A stretch of DNA of 64,000 nt from Dokdonella sp041395345 (GTDB taxonomy: Bacteria; Pseudomonadota; Gammaproteobacteria; Xanthomonadales; Rhodanobacteraceae): assembly GCF_041395345.1 (NCBI RefSeq), contig NZ_JAWLAR010000002.1, positions 124,001 through 188,000 of the forward strand, read 5' to 3'. Below are positions 1 through 9,426 of this stretch, piece by piece; position 1 is the first letter of the stretch; every line of letters begins with the position of its first letter. The position numbers and the translations under genes are program-made. Below the pieces are notes generated by a model, which saw only the letters and a list, made by a program, of their open reading frames with translations, did not search any database and was not told the DNA's origin.

Positions 1-120
1 ATCAGGCGAATACTGGACGGCACCGCCCCGTTGTTCGATAGCGCGCTGCACCATGCACTCGATTGCTACGACCCGGACTTTGCAGCAAGCCTGTATGCGG
101 AGCAGGCGCAGGCGCCTTAG
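1..120 (+). CDS. C-terminal end of an unrecognised protein (partial)
   Basis: An open frame enters from the left edge in frame 1 and runs 39 codons to a TAG at 118-120. The visible peptide ends in an acidic, alanine-rich stretch (CYDPDFAASLYAEQAQAP). Codon use is GC-rich like its neighbours, so I take it as the true 3' end of a gene starting outside the window. Nothing in 39 residues identifies a family. A gap of about 240 bases separates it from putP. Confidence 0.45.
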   Translation: MRRILDGTAPLFDSALHHALDCYDPDFAASLYAEQAQAP

Positions 121-361
121 CAGAATCACGAAGCGCGATGGGCCCGGAATGTCGTCGCTTGTCGCCGGTTTCCGACAATAGGGCCAGGAAATTGCCGGGC
201 CGCGGTTGGCTTTTTCTGCTCGCGCAAATGCGTGCCCTGGGATTCTCGTGCAGCTTCAATCAATAGCAGTTCAGGTCGGCTTCCATTGATTCTGCAGCAC
301 AGGGTGTGATTGACTGGATCGTTCTGGACGCACGTCCACAAGCTCTTGAAAGCGAGGTTTC

Positions 362-1855
362 ATGGCGATTGGTGTATGGATCAGTCTGGGTATTTATTTC
401 TTGTTGATGCTTGCGATCGGCTACTACGCCTATCGCAACTCAACGGCGTCTGCCGAGGAATACATGCTCGGCGGACGCAAGCTTTCACCCGCGGTAGCGG
501 CGCTTTCCGCCGGGGCATCGGACATGAGCGGCTGGCTGCTGCTGGGTTTGCCAGGAGCGCTGTTCGTCGCCGGCCTGACCTCGGCCTGGATCGGAATCGG
601 CCTGACTCTGGGCGCACTGGTGAACTGGATCGTGGTCGCACCGCGCCTGCGCGAGCAGACCGAACGCTACGACAACAGCCTGACTATTCCTGAATTTCTC
701 GCCAACCGTTTTCCCAGCAGAGCCATGGCCTTGCGCGTTGTCTCGGCCGTGATCATCGTGGTGTTTTTCTCCGTGTACACCGCGTCGGGCCTGGTAGCCG
801 GCGGCAAACTCGCAGAAAGTGCTTTCAGCAGCGTGCTCGCGTCCAGCCCGATGAGTACTTACGCGACCGGTGTGTCGCTGACACTGGGCGTGGTGCTTGT
901 CTATACGGTGATCGGCGGCTTTCTTGCCGTCAGCCTTACCGATTTTTGCCAGGGCGTGATCATGATGCTGGCCTTGATCATCATGCCACTGGTCGTGCTC
1001 TATGGATCGGGTGGCGGCGGCCTCGCACAGGCATCGGAAACACTGGCGACACTGGATCCAAACTACCTGTCATGGTTTTCCGGGCTTTCGGTTGTCGGCT
1101 TCCTGTCGGCCATCGCCTGGGGCCTCGGCTACTTCGGGCAGCCGCATATCATCGTGCGCTTCATGGCCATTCGTTCACTCCGGGACGTTCCGACCGCTCG
1201 CAACATCGGCATGTCGTGGATGATCATTTCCGTGGTCGGCGCGATCAGCCTCGGTGTGTTCGGGCGTGCGTATGCGGTGCGCAACGGGATCGAGGTCGCT
1301 GACCCCGAGACGATTTTCATCGTGCTGGCCGACATGCTGTTCCACCCGCTGGTGACCGGCTTCCTGTTTGCCGCGTTGCTGGCGGCGGTGATGAGCACCA
1401 TTTCCAGCCAGCTGCTGGTCGCTTCATCGTCGCTGACGGAGGATTTTTATCGGCTGTTTCTGCGCAAGGAAGCCGGTGAAAAGGAGGCCGTGCTGGTCAG
1501 TCGCGTGAGCGTACTGGTGGTCGGCATCGTCGCTGCCGTCATCGCATGGGATCCCACCTCCAGGGTACTGGGCCTGGTCAGCCACGCGTGGGCCGGTTTC
1601 GGTGCCGCCTTCGGTCCGCTGATCGTGCTGGCGCTGACCTGGCGACGCATGACGGGGACAGGGGCAGTCGCCGGCCTGATGGCAGGCGCGCTGACCGTGA
1701 TGGGCTGGATCGCAATGGGCTGGGACGTCAGTTTCATGGGTGGAGCAGGCGTCTACGAAATCATTCCGGGCTTCGCTGCCGCATCGGCTGCGATCTATTT
1801 CGTCAGCCTGGCCACCGCGAGCCAGACCGAATTCCGGGCGGCACCGGTGCCGTAG
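362..1855 (+). CDS. putP: Sodium/proline symporter PutP
   Basis: This is a 497-residue inner-membrane Na+/solute symporter of the SSS family that imports L-proline. The proline-specific signatures are GGRKLSPAVAALSAGASDMS (about residues 37-56), which contains the conserved Ala-Ser-Asp-Met-Ser-Gly helix, and GYFGQPHIIVRFMA (about 256-269). The protein is a run of about 12-13 hydrophobic helices, and its length matches E. coli PutP (about 500). GAGG lies 6 bases before the ATG at 362. No putA proline dehydrogenase lies beside it; the next gene is convergent. The family is clear; proline as the substrate is inferred from the motifs. Confidence 0.93.
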   Translation: MAIGVWISLGIYFLLMLAIGYYAYRNSTASAEEYMLGGRKLSPAVAALSAGASDMSGWLLLGLPGALFVAGLTSAWIGIGLTLGALVNWIVVAPRLREQTERYDNSLTIPEFLANRFPSRAMALRVVSAVIIVVFFSVYTASGLVAGGKLAESAFSSVLASSPMSTYATGVSLTLGVVLVYTVIGGFLAVSLTDFCQGVIMMLALIIMPLVVLYGSGGGGLAQASETLATLDPNYLSWFSGLSVVGFLSAIAWGLGYFGQPHIIVRFMAIRSLRDVPTARNIGMSWMIISVVGAISLGVFGRAYAVRNGIEVADPETIFIVLADMLFHPLVTGFLFAALLAAVMSTISSQLLVASSSLTEDFYRLFLRKEAGEKEAVLVSRVSVLVVGIVAAVIAWDPTSRVLGLVSHAWAGFGAAFGPLIVLALTWRRMTGTGAVAGLMAGALTVMGWIAMGWDVSFMGGAGVYEIIPGFAAASAAIYFVSLATASQTEFRAAPVP

Positions 1856-1903
1856 GCATCCTTTTGTCATTCACGACAACTGCGACACCCGCCGTTGCCC
1901 TGT

Positions 1904-2689
1904 TCAAGCGGCCGATGCCGCCATCGACCCAAGCACGATGCTTGCGATGAACATGGTCCAGTCATTGAAGACATGAGCGATGGTCGAGGTCCAGATGCTC
2001 CTGGTTTTCATATAGGCCAGGGTCAGCACGAGCCTGACCGGTCCGATCACGAGTAGCGCCTGGAATACGTTCCAGTCATAGGTCGGCAAATGGATTGCGC
2101 CAAAGATCAGCGCCGAACCGATCCACGCAACGACAACCGATGTGCGGCGCGACAGTCCAATCTTCTTGACGCCCAGCCACAGCAGGAAAAGGAAAGGCAG
2201 GATCGTTATCACTTCCTCACCGAACAGCTGGAGGCCCGTACGCGAAAAGAACACCAGTGCCCCGCCAGCCGGTCCGTCCTTGGCGAGCCCGGCGACGGTT
2301 TCATTGCTGGCAAGATCCAGCACCTGCAGCAGCAGGGCACCCCCGCCGAGCGAGAACACGAGATTGAGTGCGCCGAACGCCAGGCCCCACCACAGATAGG
2401 ACATCCGGAATCCGTTGAAGAGCACACCGATCCTGCCGCCCGTCCGCCAATAGAGTGCGGCCAGCGGGATGACGAAAAACAGGATGGCGCGGGTGAGGCC
2501 ATCAGCCGTGCTGCCCATCCATTCCAGCGGCAACGGCAGGTCGGTCAGAACCGCAAGGCCGAGCGCCAGGGCCGCCAGGACGATGAACCAGTCCAGCCAG
2601 TCCAGCGCCACTGGCTTGTCGTCGAAATAGGGATAGTCAAGCTCTGTCTGCTTCACGGCGTCCAATTGACCTCCAGCAACATCATTCAA
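1904..2689 (-). CDS. CPBP-family intramembrane glutamic protease
   Basis: This 261-residue polytopic membrane protein carries the CPBP (Abi/Rce1-like) signatures. The glutamate pair is in FGEEVITILPF (Glu158-Glu159), the first histidine in FGAIHLP (His190), and the second in IAHVFNDW (His229, Asn232). These form the catalytic site of the Rce1-type intramembrane proteases. Several hydrophobic helices precede and surround the motifs. The substrate is unknown; bacterial members have been linked to processing of small secreted peptides and to protein secretion. It is convergent with putP and has no operon partner. Confidence 0.82.
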   Translation of the reverse strand: MNDVAGGQLDAVKQTELDYPYFDDKPVALDWLDWFIVLAALALGLAVLTDLPLPLEWMGSTADGLTRAILFFVIPLAALYWRTGGRIGVLFNGFRMSYLWWGLAFGALNLVFSLGGGALLLQVLDLASNETVAGLAKDGPAGGALVFFSRTGLQLFGEEVITILPFLFLLWLGVKKIGLSRRTSVVVAWIGSALIFGAIHLPTYDWNVFQALLVIGPVRLVLTLAYMKTRSIWTSTIAHVFNDWTMFIASIVLGSMAASAA

Positions 2690-2871
2690 TCTCGAACTGC
2701 AGAAGTGTAGTCAGCCTCTACAACGAACTGTCGCGCATCCCGGGCGGCAGCCACTTCGGCTCGCCTTCCCTGTTTCCGAAAGCCACGTGCAAGGCTTTCC
2801 TCTCAACACCGGCCATGGGATCAAGTATGCCGGGCGTAATCATGCGCTTCCGTATCACCGCTTGTTCCCGA

Positions 2872-4194
2872 CTAGTCCGCGACGACGCGCCAGATCGCGT
2901 TGCCGACATCATCCGCGACCAATAATGCACCGTCTCCGCCAATTTCAACACCGACGGGACGACCATACGCCGTGTTTTCCTCGCTCAGGAATCCGGTCAG
3001 GATGTCCAGCGCCTCGCCGTTGGGCTTGCCGTGCGCAAACGGCACGAAAATGACGCGGTAGCCGCTGGGGGGATTGCGATTCCAGGATCCGTGTTGACCG
3101 ATGAACATGCCGTTGCGGAACTGGTCCGGCAAGGCCGTCGAACTTGAATAGACCAGGCCCAGGGAAGCCGTATGCGGACCCAGGGCGTAGTCGGGCACGA
3201 GTGCTGCTTCAACGAGGTCCGGCCGAGGAGGCTTGACGCGCACATCGACGTGCTGACCGAAGTAACTGTAAGGCCATCCATAGAATCCACCCTCACGGAC
3301 GGACGTCATGTAGTCCGGAACCAGATCGCTGCCGATTTCATCGCGCTCGTTAACGGTTGTCCACAGCATGCCGGTCGTGGGTTCAAAGGCCAAGCCATTG
3401 GGATTGCGCAATCCGGTGGCGTAAAGCGTCTTGCTTCGTGACACCGGGTCGATCTTCCAGAGGGCAGCGCGCCCGACTTCTGCCTGCATGTCGTTCTCGC
3501 CGACGTTGCTGTTCGAACCCACGGTCGCAAAGAGTGCGCTGCCGTCCGGGCTGGCAATCAGGCTCTTCGTCCAATGATGATTGATCGGCCCGGCCGGCAG
3601 ATCGACAATCGCTGTGGGCGCAGTCCTGATCTCGGTGGTGCCGGCCTCATACGGGAAGGAAACCACGCCGTCGGTATTGGCGACAAACAGTTGATCGCCG
3701 AGAAGCGCCATGCCGAACGGGGATTTCAGATCCTCGATGAAGATACTGCGGAATTCCGCGATGCCATCGCCGTCGGTGTCCCTGAGCAAGGTGATCCGAT
3801 CAGCGCTCGGAACACCGGCGCCAGCCCTTTCCATGGCTTTTTTCGTGAGGAACCCCTTTATGCCCTTGCCGTCCTCGGGTTTGGCAGGCGCATTCGATTC
3901 GGCAACAAGGACATCGCCATTCGGCAATGCGAGTAGCCAGCGCGGGTGGTCGAGTCCGGTCGCAAACGCGTTGACCCGGGTTCCGGCCGCGGGCACAGGT
4001 GTGATTCCTGTCGGCCATCCCACTGCCTTGGCAATCTTGACCGTTGGAATCAGGGTCGGGTTGGGCGGCGGAAGTTCGGGAGAGGGCCCCATTCCAGCCT
4101 TGACCGGAAGTGTCGCCGACTCGCCACAGGAAACAATGATTGCGGATGCAATGACCACCACGACGACCGCCAGCACGATGGTTTTTCCGTTCAT
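2872..4194 (-). CDS. Sorbosone-dehydrogenase-like PQQ-type sugar dehydrogenase, probable lipoprotein
   Basis: This 440-residue exported protein belongs to the L-sorbosone / soluble glucose dehydrogenase beta-propeller group. These enzymes oxidise sugars or sugar aldehydes in the periplasm, usually with PQQ. Visible signatures are LDHPRWLLALPNGDVLVAES, a DTDGDG calcium-type loop, GLRNPNGLAFEP, GGFYGWPYSYFG and QHGSWNRNPPSGYRV. The N-terminus (residues 1-26) is a hydrophobic signal ending in a Cys, consistent with a lipobox. I start at the ATG at 4194, not at the upstream ATG at 4263, because AAGAGGAA sits about 8 bases before it and the signal peptide then lies at the N-terminus. The real substrate cannot be read from sequence. 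Confidence 0.83.
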   Translation of the reverse strand: MNGKTIVLAVVVVVIASAIIVSCGESATLPVKAGMGPSPELPPPNPTLIPTVKIAKAVGWPTGITPVPAAGTRVNAFATGLDHPRWLLALPNGDVLVAESNAPAKPEDGKGIKGFLTKKAMERAGAGVPSADRITLLRDTDGDGIAEFRSIFIEDLKSPFGMALLGDQLFVANTDGVVSFPYEAGTTEIRTAPTAIVDLPAGPINHHWTKSLIASPDGSALFATVGSNSNVGENDMQAEVGRAALWKIDPVSRSKTLYATGLRNPNGLAFEPTTGMLWTTVNERDEIGSDLVPDYMTSVREGGFYGWPYSYFGQHVDVRVKPPRPDLVEAALVPDYALGPHTASLGLVYSSSTALPDQFRNGMFIGQHGSWNRNPPSGYRVIFVPFAHGKPNGEALDILTGFLSEENTAYGRPVGVEIGGDGALLVADDVGNAIWRVVAD

Positions 4195-4389
4195 CGTATT
4201 CGTTCCTCTTGCCCACAAACCACAGAGTACTCCTAGTCTCACTGCAGCAGGTGTTGCGAGCAAGAACGCAGCAATAGCTGGGGGATACGCTATCCGATCC
4301 GGAAAGCATGACTCACTCGAAAGCTTGACCAGTCAGCTTGTGGCCGGGCTTCCGCATGCAGACAAAGATGAGGCGCGCAGAAACCGAGC

Positions 4390-4757
4390 GCAATTGGCTG
4401 GCAAGTCGTCGGTGTCCCGGTTCATCGCAAAATCAGGGGGACCGGATCGAACCCGGACATGGACTCAGGGCCCCGAAACGAATGTCCAGGATTCCTGACG
4501 GAAGTTCCCCCAACATTGTTACTCAAAAGAATCCACGAACAGGGCGTCGTTGCCGAAGACAAGATAGGCCGAGCCCGAGTTGGTGCCGTTGCTGTCGACG
4601 AAATAGCCGCCGAACATGAAATCGTCGACACCGTCGTGATTGACATCACCTGCCGAGCTGACCGATGTGCCGACCGAGTCCTGCTCGAATTCGCCAAAGA
4701 CCGCGAAGCCCTGCTCGCCGTCCAGGTCGTCGGCAGCAATCACCGGATTGACGATGG
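4390..4757 (-). pseudogene. Detached duplicate of the 3' end of the FG-GAP gene
   Basis: This stretch matches 5350-5727 at a constant offset of 970 bases. The part encoding the last 74 residues (4519-4743) differs from the intact gene at only a few bases, giving two amino-acid changes apart from the new first Met, and the same SFE end. Similarity continues more weakly into the 3' flank down to about 4390. It stops sharply at 4757, where the intact gene reads on for another 455 codons. The fragment has one FG-GAP repeat and no signal peptide. I read it as the remnant of a second gene copy or of a partial duplication, not a working gene. Confidence 0.8.
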
Positions 4758-4766
4758 GAGGCTTAA

Positions 4767-5228
4767 ATTCGATTTCCTGCCTTGACGTGGGCGGTATTCG
4801 CCTTCGTCGCGCAAATCCAGTTTTGGTGGGGCATCGCCGAGCTTTCCACGACCATGAGCGCCTGGACCGTGGGAAATTTCCTGCTCCTGCTTTCGATGCC
4901 GTTGTTGCTCTTCATTGCAGCTGCCCTATTTCTTCCCCTCCGAACCGCGCGCGCGTAGGATCTCGAGCTACGCAAGGGGTTCGAGCGCGATGGCCGGCTC
5001 GCTTTGCTCGCACTCGCACTCTACAACGCAATCGCGTATGTTGCCGACGCAGTCTGGTGGTCAAGAGATTTGCTGAATGCCCAGGGCGCAATGCTGTTCG
5101 CTCTCGCCGTTCTTCCCTTCTGGCTATTTTTTGTCTCCAGGCGTCCCCTGCAGATTTCAATTACAGGCCTCTACGGCTTGCTGCTGATAGTCTGTCAAAT
5201 AGAGCTTTCTCCGACCTCCTACCACTGA
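4767..5228 (+). pseudogene. Broken membrane-protein gene with in-frame amber
   Basis: The plus strand encodes a hydrophobic, Trp-rich sequence (for example LTWAVFAFVAQIQFWWGIAE). It then meets TAG at 4956-4958 and continues in the same frame through more membrane segments (ALYNAIAYVADAVWW, FALAVLPFWLFFV) to a TGA at 5226-5228. No start codon remains: the frame is closed by TAA at 4764, ten bases after the point where the FG-GAP duplicate ends. It looks like the remains of a roughly 150-200-residue inner-membrane protein with four helices. It has lost its 5' end at the duplication junction and gained a nonsense codon. The family is not recognised. Confidence 0.6.
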
Positions 5229-5488
5229 TTCATGCCGCGCTACGGCTTGATTCTCCCTGCGCAGCGAGAAGCCACAATCGGCAGCGTAATCGGGACACCC
5301 GGTGCAATCGGGGACGCTGGAAGGGAGGCACGCCCACACCGAGCACCATCCATTGGCAAGTTGTGGGTGTCCTGGTTCACCGAGCCAGTTCAAGGCCAAA
5401 GCAACAGGGTGCCAGATCAAGCCTGCACATCGATGCAAGGCCCCAAGCAGAAGCCCGGGACTCCTGCCGCAAGTCCCCCGCAGCATGG

Positions 5489-7081
5489 CTACTCAAAAGA
5501 ATCCACGAACAGGGCGTCGTTGCCGAAGACAACATAGGCCGAGCCCGAGTTGGTGCCATTGCTGTCGACAAAATAGCCGCCGAACATGAAGTCGTCGACA
5601 CCATCGTGATTGACATCACCTGCCGAGCTGACCGATGTGCCGACCGAGTCCTGCTCGAATTCGCCAAAGACCGCGAAGCCCTGCTCGCCGTTCAGGTCGT
5701 CGGCAGCAATTACCGGATTGACGATGGACGTGGATCCGAACACCACATAGGCAGCGCCGGCATAGGTCGCGTTGGTGCTGTTCTGATAGTCACCAATGAC
5801 CACGTCAGACAACCCGTCTCCGTTGATGTCACCCGCAAAGGAGAGGCTGTATTCATAGGGCGAGCCCAGAAAGTCGGTGGTTCCGGTGATGATCGACAGA
5901 TCAGCCAGCGCGGAAACATCCTGCTCTGCCACAAGTGGACCACTTCTGCCCAGTATCAAGTACGTTGCCTGATACCCGTCAACGACAAATTGAGCCGAAA
6001 CCAGGATATCGGTGAACCCGTCGTGATTGAAGTCACCGCTTCCATCGATGGCCGAACCCAGAAAGTTGCTGGAGGTCTCGCCATTGATGATGATTCCGTT
6101 CGTGCCATCGAGGTCCGCCAGCTGGTTGACCGCGCTCCAGCCGGCAGCACTTCCGAAGGCAAGATAGACGGTACCCGAGTCACCGCCATTCGTATCCCTG
6201 CGACTGGCGCTGATCAGGATGTCGTCAATGTCATCGCCATTGAAGTCTCCGGCGCCGCGCACCTGGGTTCCCGCAATGTCACCTGTCAGCTCACCGTAGA
6301 AAACGACCCCGTTGGCACCATTGATGTTGTCCAGATCGAACTCACTGGCGAAGGCCGTGTCCTTTCCGTAAATCACGTAGACGGCGCCAGCATTGGTTAC
6401 CCCCGGATCGTGGGCCTGATGACCGAGCAACAAGTCATCAATGCCATCTCCATTGAAGTCGCCCGCGCCATCTGCCGAACTTGCCTGATCACCCGCAAAG
6501 CGCCCATAGACGACGAACCCGTCGGTTCCATCCAGTGCCGCCAGATCCAGGCTGGAAGGAAACGAATCCGCCCCGAACAGCACGTAGGTAGCGCCATTGA
6601 ACACCAGGCCAGGCGTTGCATGATTGGCTGCCGCGATGACGATGTCGTTCCTTCCATCATGGTTGATGTCGCCCGCACTATTGATGGTACTTCCGGCGAT
6701 ATCGCTTTCATCATCGCCCAGCAATCTGAAGCCGTTTGACCCATCCAGCGTGGTCAGATCGAACACCGCCGGCATGGGGTCTTCACTGCCGTAAACGATA
6801 TAGATGGTTCCCGCATTGACGTTGCCGTCATCGTTGAATACCGCCGACACCATGAAATCGTCAATGCCGTCATTGTTGATGTCGCCGGCGGCGCCCACCT
6901 TGTATCCCAGCCAGTCCACGGCATTGACGCCATTCAGGCTGAAGCCTATCCCCCCATCCAGCTCACTGATATCGATGGAGGCGGAATACTGCGCCCATGC
7001 GGCAGTGCCGTGGGCAACCGCAAGAATCAGGAGAAAGGTGCGGGTCCAAAGCAATCGGATGCTGGCTTGAGTGGCTTTCAT
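5489..7081 (-). CDS. Secreted FG-GAP repeat protein (seven-bladed beta-propeller)
   Basis: This 530-residue protein has a signal peptide (cleavage after AWA near residue 30). Seven repeats follow, each with a calcium-binding loop: GDINNDGIDD, GDINHDGRND, GDFNGDGIDD, GDFNGDDIDD, GDFNHDGFTD, GDINGDGLSD and GDVNHDGVDD. Seven FG-GAP/integrin-alpha repeats predict a closed extracellular beta-propeller, probably for adhesion or binding. The protein ends NDALFVDSFE, a short tail resembling that of the next gene. The 3' end of the gene is duplicated at 4390-4757. Its ligand is unknown. Confidence 0.85.
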   Translation of the reverse strand: MKATQASIRLLWTRTFLLILAVAHGTAAWAQYSASIDISELDGGIGFSLNGVNAVDWLGYKVGAAGDINNDGIDDFMVSAVFNDDGNVNAGTIYIVYGSEDPMPAVFDLTTLDGSNGFRLLGDDESDIAGSTINSAGDINHDGRNDIVIAAANHATPGLVFNGATYVLFGADSFPSSLDLAALDGTDGFVVYGRFAGDQASSADGAGDFNGDGIDDLLLGHQAHDPGVTNAGAVYVIYGKDTAFASEFDLDNINGANGVVFYGELTGDIAGTQVRGAGDFNGDDIDDILISASRRDTNGGDSGTVYLAFGSAAGWSAVNQLADLDGTNGIIINGETSSNFLGSAIDGSGDFNHDGFTDILVSAQFVVDGYQATYLILGRSGPLVAEQDVSALADLSIITGTTDFLGSPYEYSLSFAGDINGDGLSDVVIGDYQNSTNATYAGAAYVVFGSTSIVNPVIAADDLNGEQGFAVFGEFEQDSVGTSVSSAGDVNHDGVDDFMFGGYFVDSNGTNSGSAYVVFGNDALFVDSFE

Positions 7082-7325
7082 CTCTTTCCTTCAACTGGAT
7101 GGATAGGGTTTGCAAGGTCAATTGAGCGTCGCGGCGATGCATCTGCTCTTCGCATGTACGGGCGGGCTGTCCCCGCGGTTTGGGAAGGTCGTCAGCCCGG
7201 AAGTCATTGTGTTGCCCGGTATACGGCGAGGAAGGCGTCCGGATCGGCAGCTTTCAGCTCGCTGGCGCCAGGCGGCATGGCGGGGCTGCCCCATGAACTC
7301 GCTCTGACGACCCCTACAGGAGCGG

Positions 7326-8969
7326 CTAGTCGAAACCGTTTTGAAACAGGACGTCCGGATCCATTTCGACGACGAGGTCTGTTGTGCTGTCGATCGCGAG
7401 GTCCCCAGCCAATGCACGCAGCCGATAGGTGCCTGGCAGGTCCACAGCCAGGGCATCGAATCTCGCTACCCCGCCGACTGTGGGCTCGATCGCGCCACTG
7501 AGGGTGGCGCCTGTCGGGCCGGACAGAATCTCCACTCCAACGATCGACCCATCGCTCACGAGCTGGTCAAATACGTTGAGCACGCCCACTTCCAGTGACG
7601 GAGTCAGTGCGATATTGGCCAGTCCGCTGGTTGGCTCGACCAGGAATGCAATTTCACTGGCGATGCCGTCAGCGTCACTTGAGCCGACTTGCAGGGCGTC
7701 AACCCACATGGGTCCGCCGAACGCCGTGATGCTTTGAAAGCCGGTAAGGATGGTGCCGATGCCGCGACCGGTGCTGACGCCATGCGGCCGATTTTCGACC
7801 AGAACCAGGTCATTGAGCATTGCCGTGTACGTTCCGTTGTCCATGTCATAAATCAGCCTCACTCGATAGAACTGATTGGCTGAATAGCTGGCCGGGGGAA
7901 TGGCCGCGACGCCTGCCGCATCGGTCAAGTACAAGTTGCCGTTGGACAGGAAGTACAGGTTGGTAAAGCTGGACGCCGAAGAGCCGGCCTCGCGCACGTT
8001 CAACTGATAGCTGTCGACTACGCCGAAGCCCACGTCCAGATCGAAAGCGATCGTTCCGGTTGTAATTTCAATGTTGTCGAGAAACTGCCAGCGCAGTGCC
8101 TTTGCTCCCCCTCCAACTGAAGCGTTCAGCTGGAGGATGCGGTTGCCCATGCCAGCATCGAGCACTTCAGTAGTCAGACCCGGACTCGCTGAACTCGGTT
8201 CGCCAAACGCAGCACCGCCCAGGCCAATGGGTTGGCCGACAGTCTGCGTGTCGAAATCCGCGTCCAGGACGAGGGGTAGCGGGACAACATGGGTGACCTT
8301 GATGTTGTCAAGCTTGAAGGGCTGCGCGCCGTGCCCGCTGGAATATCCGGTGAGCAATCGACCGACGCCTCGACCGACGATTCCGTGTGCTCGACCGCTG
8401 AACACGGTATTGCCGTTGACCGTCATTGCGCTGGTGCCCGCATCCATATCGAAGCTCATGACCACATGCATGTTCACGTTCGGACTATAGGTATTGTTGG
8501 CAACGCCAATGGCGCCCGCATCATCAGAAGCACTGAATGTTCCACTCGGCAAAAACGTCACGTCGAGGAACCTGAACGCGGATGCGCCGCTCTCCCGAAT
8601 ACCCATGGAGTAGCGATCCAGCGCTCCAGGCGTGAAATCGAAGGAAAATCGGGCAACGCCGCTGGTGATCTCGGCGTTCCCGATGAGTTGCCAGCGAAGG
8701 TTGCTGCCATTGGTGGAGCCGCTGTTGTTCGTAACAAGCAGGTAGTTCTCATCTGGCGTGTTTTCGACGATTTCACCGTCGAGGACGGACAAGTCGACTG
8801 GTTCGCCTAGAGCGGCGCCTCCCTCACCGAGCGCCTCACCCGGCGTGCGATTGTTGAAATCGGCATCCAACTGAACGATCGGGCCCAATGGCACGCCTGC
8901 CTCCGGGGAACCCGGACAAAAAAACAGGAGGATTGTCATGGGGCCAGCGAGCCAGGACTTGTTCAGCAT
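7326..8969 (-). CDS. Secreted protein with two tandem lectin-like repeats
   Basis: This 547-residue protein has an N-terminal signal and two homologous blocks of about 200 residues. Block one opens with LDADFNNRTPGEALGEGGAA (about residue 34) and block two with LDADFDTQTVGQPIGLGGAA (about 240). Each block then carries RWQ, EIT, a beta-rich stretch and a Gly-rich close (GVGRLLTG / GIGTILTG). The pattern resembles concanavalin/LamG-type jelly-roll domains that bind glycans, but no family is certain. A third, Ig-like segment of about 110 residues follows, and the chain ends DVLFQNGFD, similar to the tail of the FG-GAP protein. The gene starts 244 bases beyond the FG-GAP start and lies on the same strand, transcribed toward it. 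Confidence 0.75.
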   Translation of the reverse strand: MLNKSWLAGPMTILLFFCPGSPEAGVPLGPIVQLDADFNNRTPGEALGEGGAALGEPVDLSVLDGEIVENTPDENYLLVTNNSGSTNGSNLRWQLIGNAEITSGVARFSFDFTPGALDRYSMGIRESGASAFRFLDVTFLPSGTFSASDDAGAIGVANNTYSPNVNMHVVMSFDMDAGTSAMTVNGNTVFSGRAHGIVGRGVGRLLTGYSSGHGAQPFKLDNIKVTHVVPLPLVLDADFDTQTVGQPIGLGGAAFGEPSSASPGLTTEVLDAGMGNRILQLNASVGGGAKALRWQFLDNIEITTGTIAFDLDVGFGVVDSYQLNVREAGSSASSFTNLYFLSNGNLYLTDAAGVAAIPPASYSANQFYRVRLIYDMDNGTYTAMLNDLVLVENRPHGVSTGRGIGTILTGFQSITAFGGPMWVDALQVGSSDADGIASEIAFLVEPTSGLANIALTPSLEVGVLNVFDQLVSDGSIVGVEILSGPTGATLSGAIEPTVGGVARFDALAVDLPGTYRLRALAGDLAIDSTTDLVVEMDPDVLFQNGFD

Positions 8970-9426
8970 GCAATGATCCTTGTTGGTAGTGGTTGACGCG
9001 CGCAGGGAATTCGGCTCAGCCAGCCTCGATCAAGACAGCCCCAACTCGCGAGCCAGCCTGTCGCGACAACGCTGAGCCAGGGTTCGAGCGGAAAGGACAC
9101 CGCCACAACAATGGCGACCTGATCAGCAGCACCCAGGCAGCACGAGCATGGCCGCGGATGACCGAAAAGAAATGAAGGAATCCTGAAACTTTCCTCAAAT
9201 AAATCCGTTCAACGGCTCCGATTCGGTATGGGGTCCGGAAAATCCGAAGGCATCGCAATCCGTTGGCGCCGCGTGAAGTCGTCGTTCCCGCCGAGCGCTT
9301 CCGGCGCCCTTGTTCCCTCACTGGCCCATGGTCTTGGCTTTCCTCGTCACGGCCGGGGCAGAACCGATTGCTCGCGGCTTACCTTTTCGGTGCCGACCGC
9401 CCCGTGCAATACGTCTCGGGAAAGTA
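8970..9426. other. Gap without a gene
   Basis: This stretch of about 450 bases separates the two minus-strand secreted-protein genes from the tetR-led plus-strand cluster. I see no convincing coding frame, RNA or strong hairpin in it. It must hold the promoter of the lectin-like gene at its left end. Confidence 0.5.

Noticed and set aside
4420..4500. tRNA-like sequence around GGATCGAACCC
   Set aside because: The T-loop-like word is present but no matching acceptor or anticodon stems can be formed around it.
4640..6739. 699-codon open frame on the plus strand
   Set aside because: It lies fully antisense to the FG-GAP gene and its duplicate; the repeated GAC/GAT-rich codons keep the opposite frame open. 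The peptide has no signal or domain.
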